Part shown: one piece after another, positions 32,144-32,209 of the stretch
Position numbering within the stretch: position 1 is the first letter of the stretch
How the letters are laid out: every line of letters begins with the position of its first letter
Assembly (NCBI GenBank): GCA_017471045.1
Contig: JAFUWZ010000019.1
Location: 1-32,209, forward strand
Direction: 5' to 3'
DNA length: 32,209 nucleotides
Origin: Bacteroidales bacterium
GTDB lineage: Bacteria > Bacteroidota > Bacteroidia > Bacteroidales > UBA932
Made by a program: the position numbers and the translations under genes
Notes under the pieces: generated by a model
Seen by the model: only the letters and a program-made list of their open reading frames with translations
Told to the model about the DNA's origin: nothing
Database searches by the model: none

Positions 32144-32209
32144 GAAAGATCTCGGGCTATTAGTACAGGTCGACTGAACACATTGCTGTGCGTACATCTC
32201 CTGCCTATC
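32144..32209 (-). rRNA. rrl: 23S ribosomal RNA, 3' end
   Basis: The minus strand carries the conserved 23S end, GTCGACCTGTACTAATAGCC followed by CGAGATC. Only the last 66 bases or so are in the window. The 3' boundary is approximate. About 45 bases separate it from the 5S gene. Confidence 0.9.

Noticed and set aside
1-32209. CRISPR arrays, insertion sequences, prophage genes, riboswitches
   Set aside because: No regularly spaced repeats, transposase, integrase, phage structural genes or recognisable riboswitch structures were seen on either strand.

Overview
The window is chromosomal DNA from a member of the Bacteroidales, Bacteroidota. The signs are a Na+-NQR subunit, promoters of the Bacteroidota type (TTTG, about 19 bases, TAnnTTTG), few recognisable Shine-Dalgarno sites, FimB/Mfa2-type fimbrial lipoproteins, DUF4252 proteins and a 5S/23S tail of Bacteroidales type. 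I would not name a genus; base composition and gene content would fit a Rikenellaceae- or Alistipes-like gut bacterium. Spot counts give about 65% G+C in the sugar cluster (39 of 60 at 7561-7620) and about 52% in the fimbrial operon (31 of 60 at 23641-23700).

Layout. 1-491: 3' end of nqrF and its terminator. 598-1644: a lone fimbrillin/Mfa2-like lipoprotein. 1685-14480: uvrA, followed with overlaps or tiny gaps by a ten-gene run for a CMP-activated nonulosonic acid of the legionaminic type. The run is legB, legC, legG, a LysA-like PLP enzyme, an ATP-grasp ligase, legI, legF, a Gfo/Idh oxidoreductase, an SDR (PtmA-like) and a CBS-nucleotidyltransferase (PtmE-like). This matches the GDP-sugar route known from Campylobacter, but no LegH N-acetyltransferase is present. 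The decarboxylase-like/ATP-grasp pair sits in the middle of the run instead. 14560-16424: a four-gene overlapping module (DUF4252, ECF sigma factor, probable membrane anti-sigma factor, DUF4252) closed by a strong hairpin. 16599-19074: kdtA, ogt, a 33-codon small ORF with its own promoter, and a small outer-membrane-type protein. 19163-19237: tRNA-Asp(GUC) behind an exact consensus promoter. 19303-22141: a divergent pair, an SGNH hydrolase (-) and an M13 metallopeptidase lipoprotein (+).

22156-31190 is one long leftward operon for type V (FimA/Mfa1-like) pili. In order of transcription it holds an SSB, a 649-residue lipoprotein with OmpA-like and TPR-like parts, a fimbrillin, an FimB/Mfa2-like anchor, a second fimbrillin, and two large lipoproteins (443 and 798 residues) resembling DUF4906 tip or accessory proteins. 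Five secreted fimbrial-type proteins in the window share a Thr-Arg step 8-20 residues before their first predicted strand, where Arg-specific maturation would be expected. 31531-31920 is a small zinc-ribbon protein. The window ends in the 3' part of an rRNA operon on the minus strand (5S and the 23S tail) with an unusually long terminator hairpin.

The two most original elements are the LysA-like/ATP-grasp pair embedded in the nonulosonic acid cluster, which may install an unusual N-acyl or amino-acid group, and the SSB translationally coupled to a pilus operon. No CRISPR array, insertion sequence, prophage or integrase is visible.
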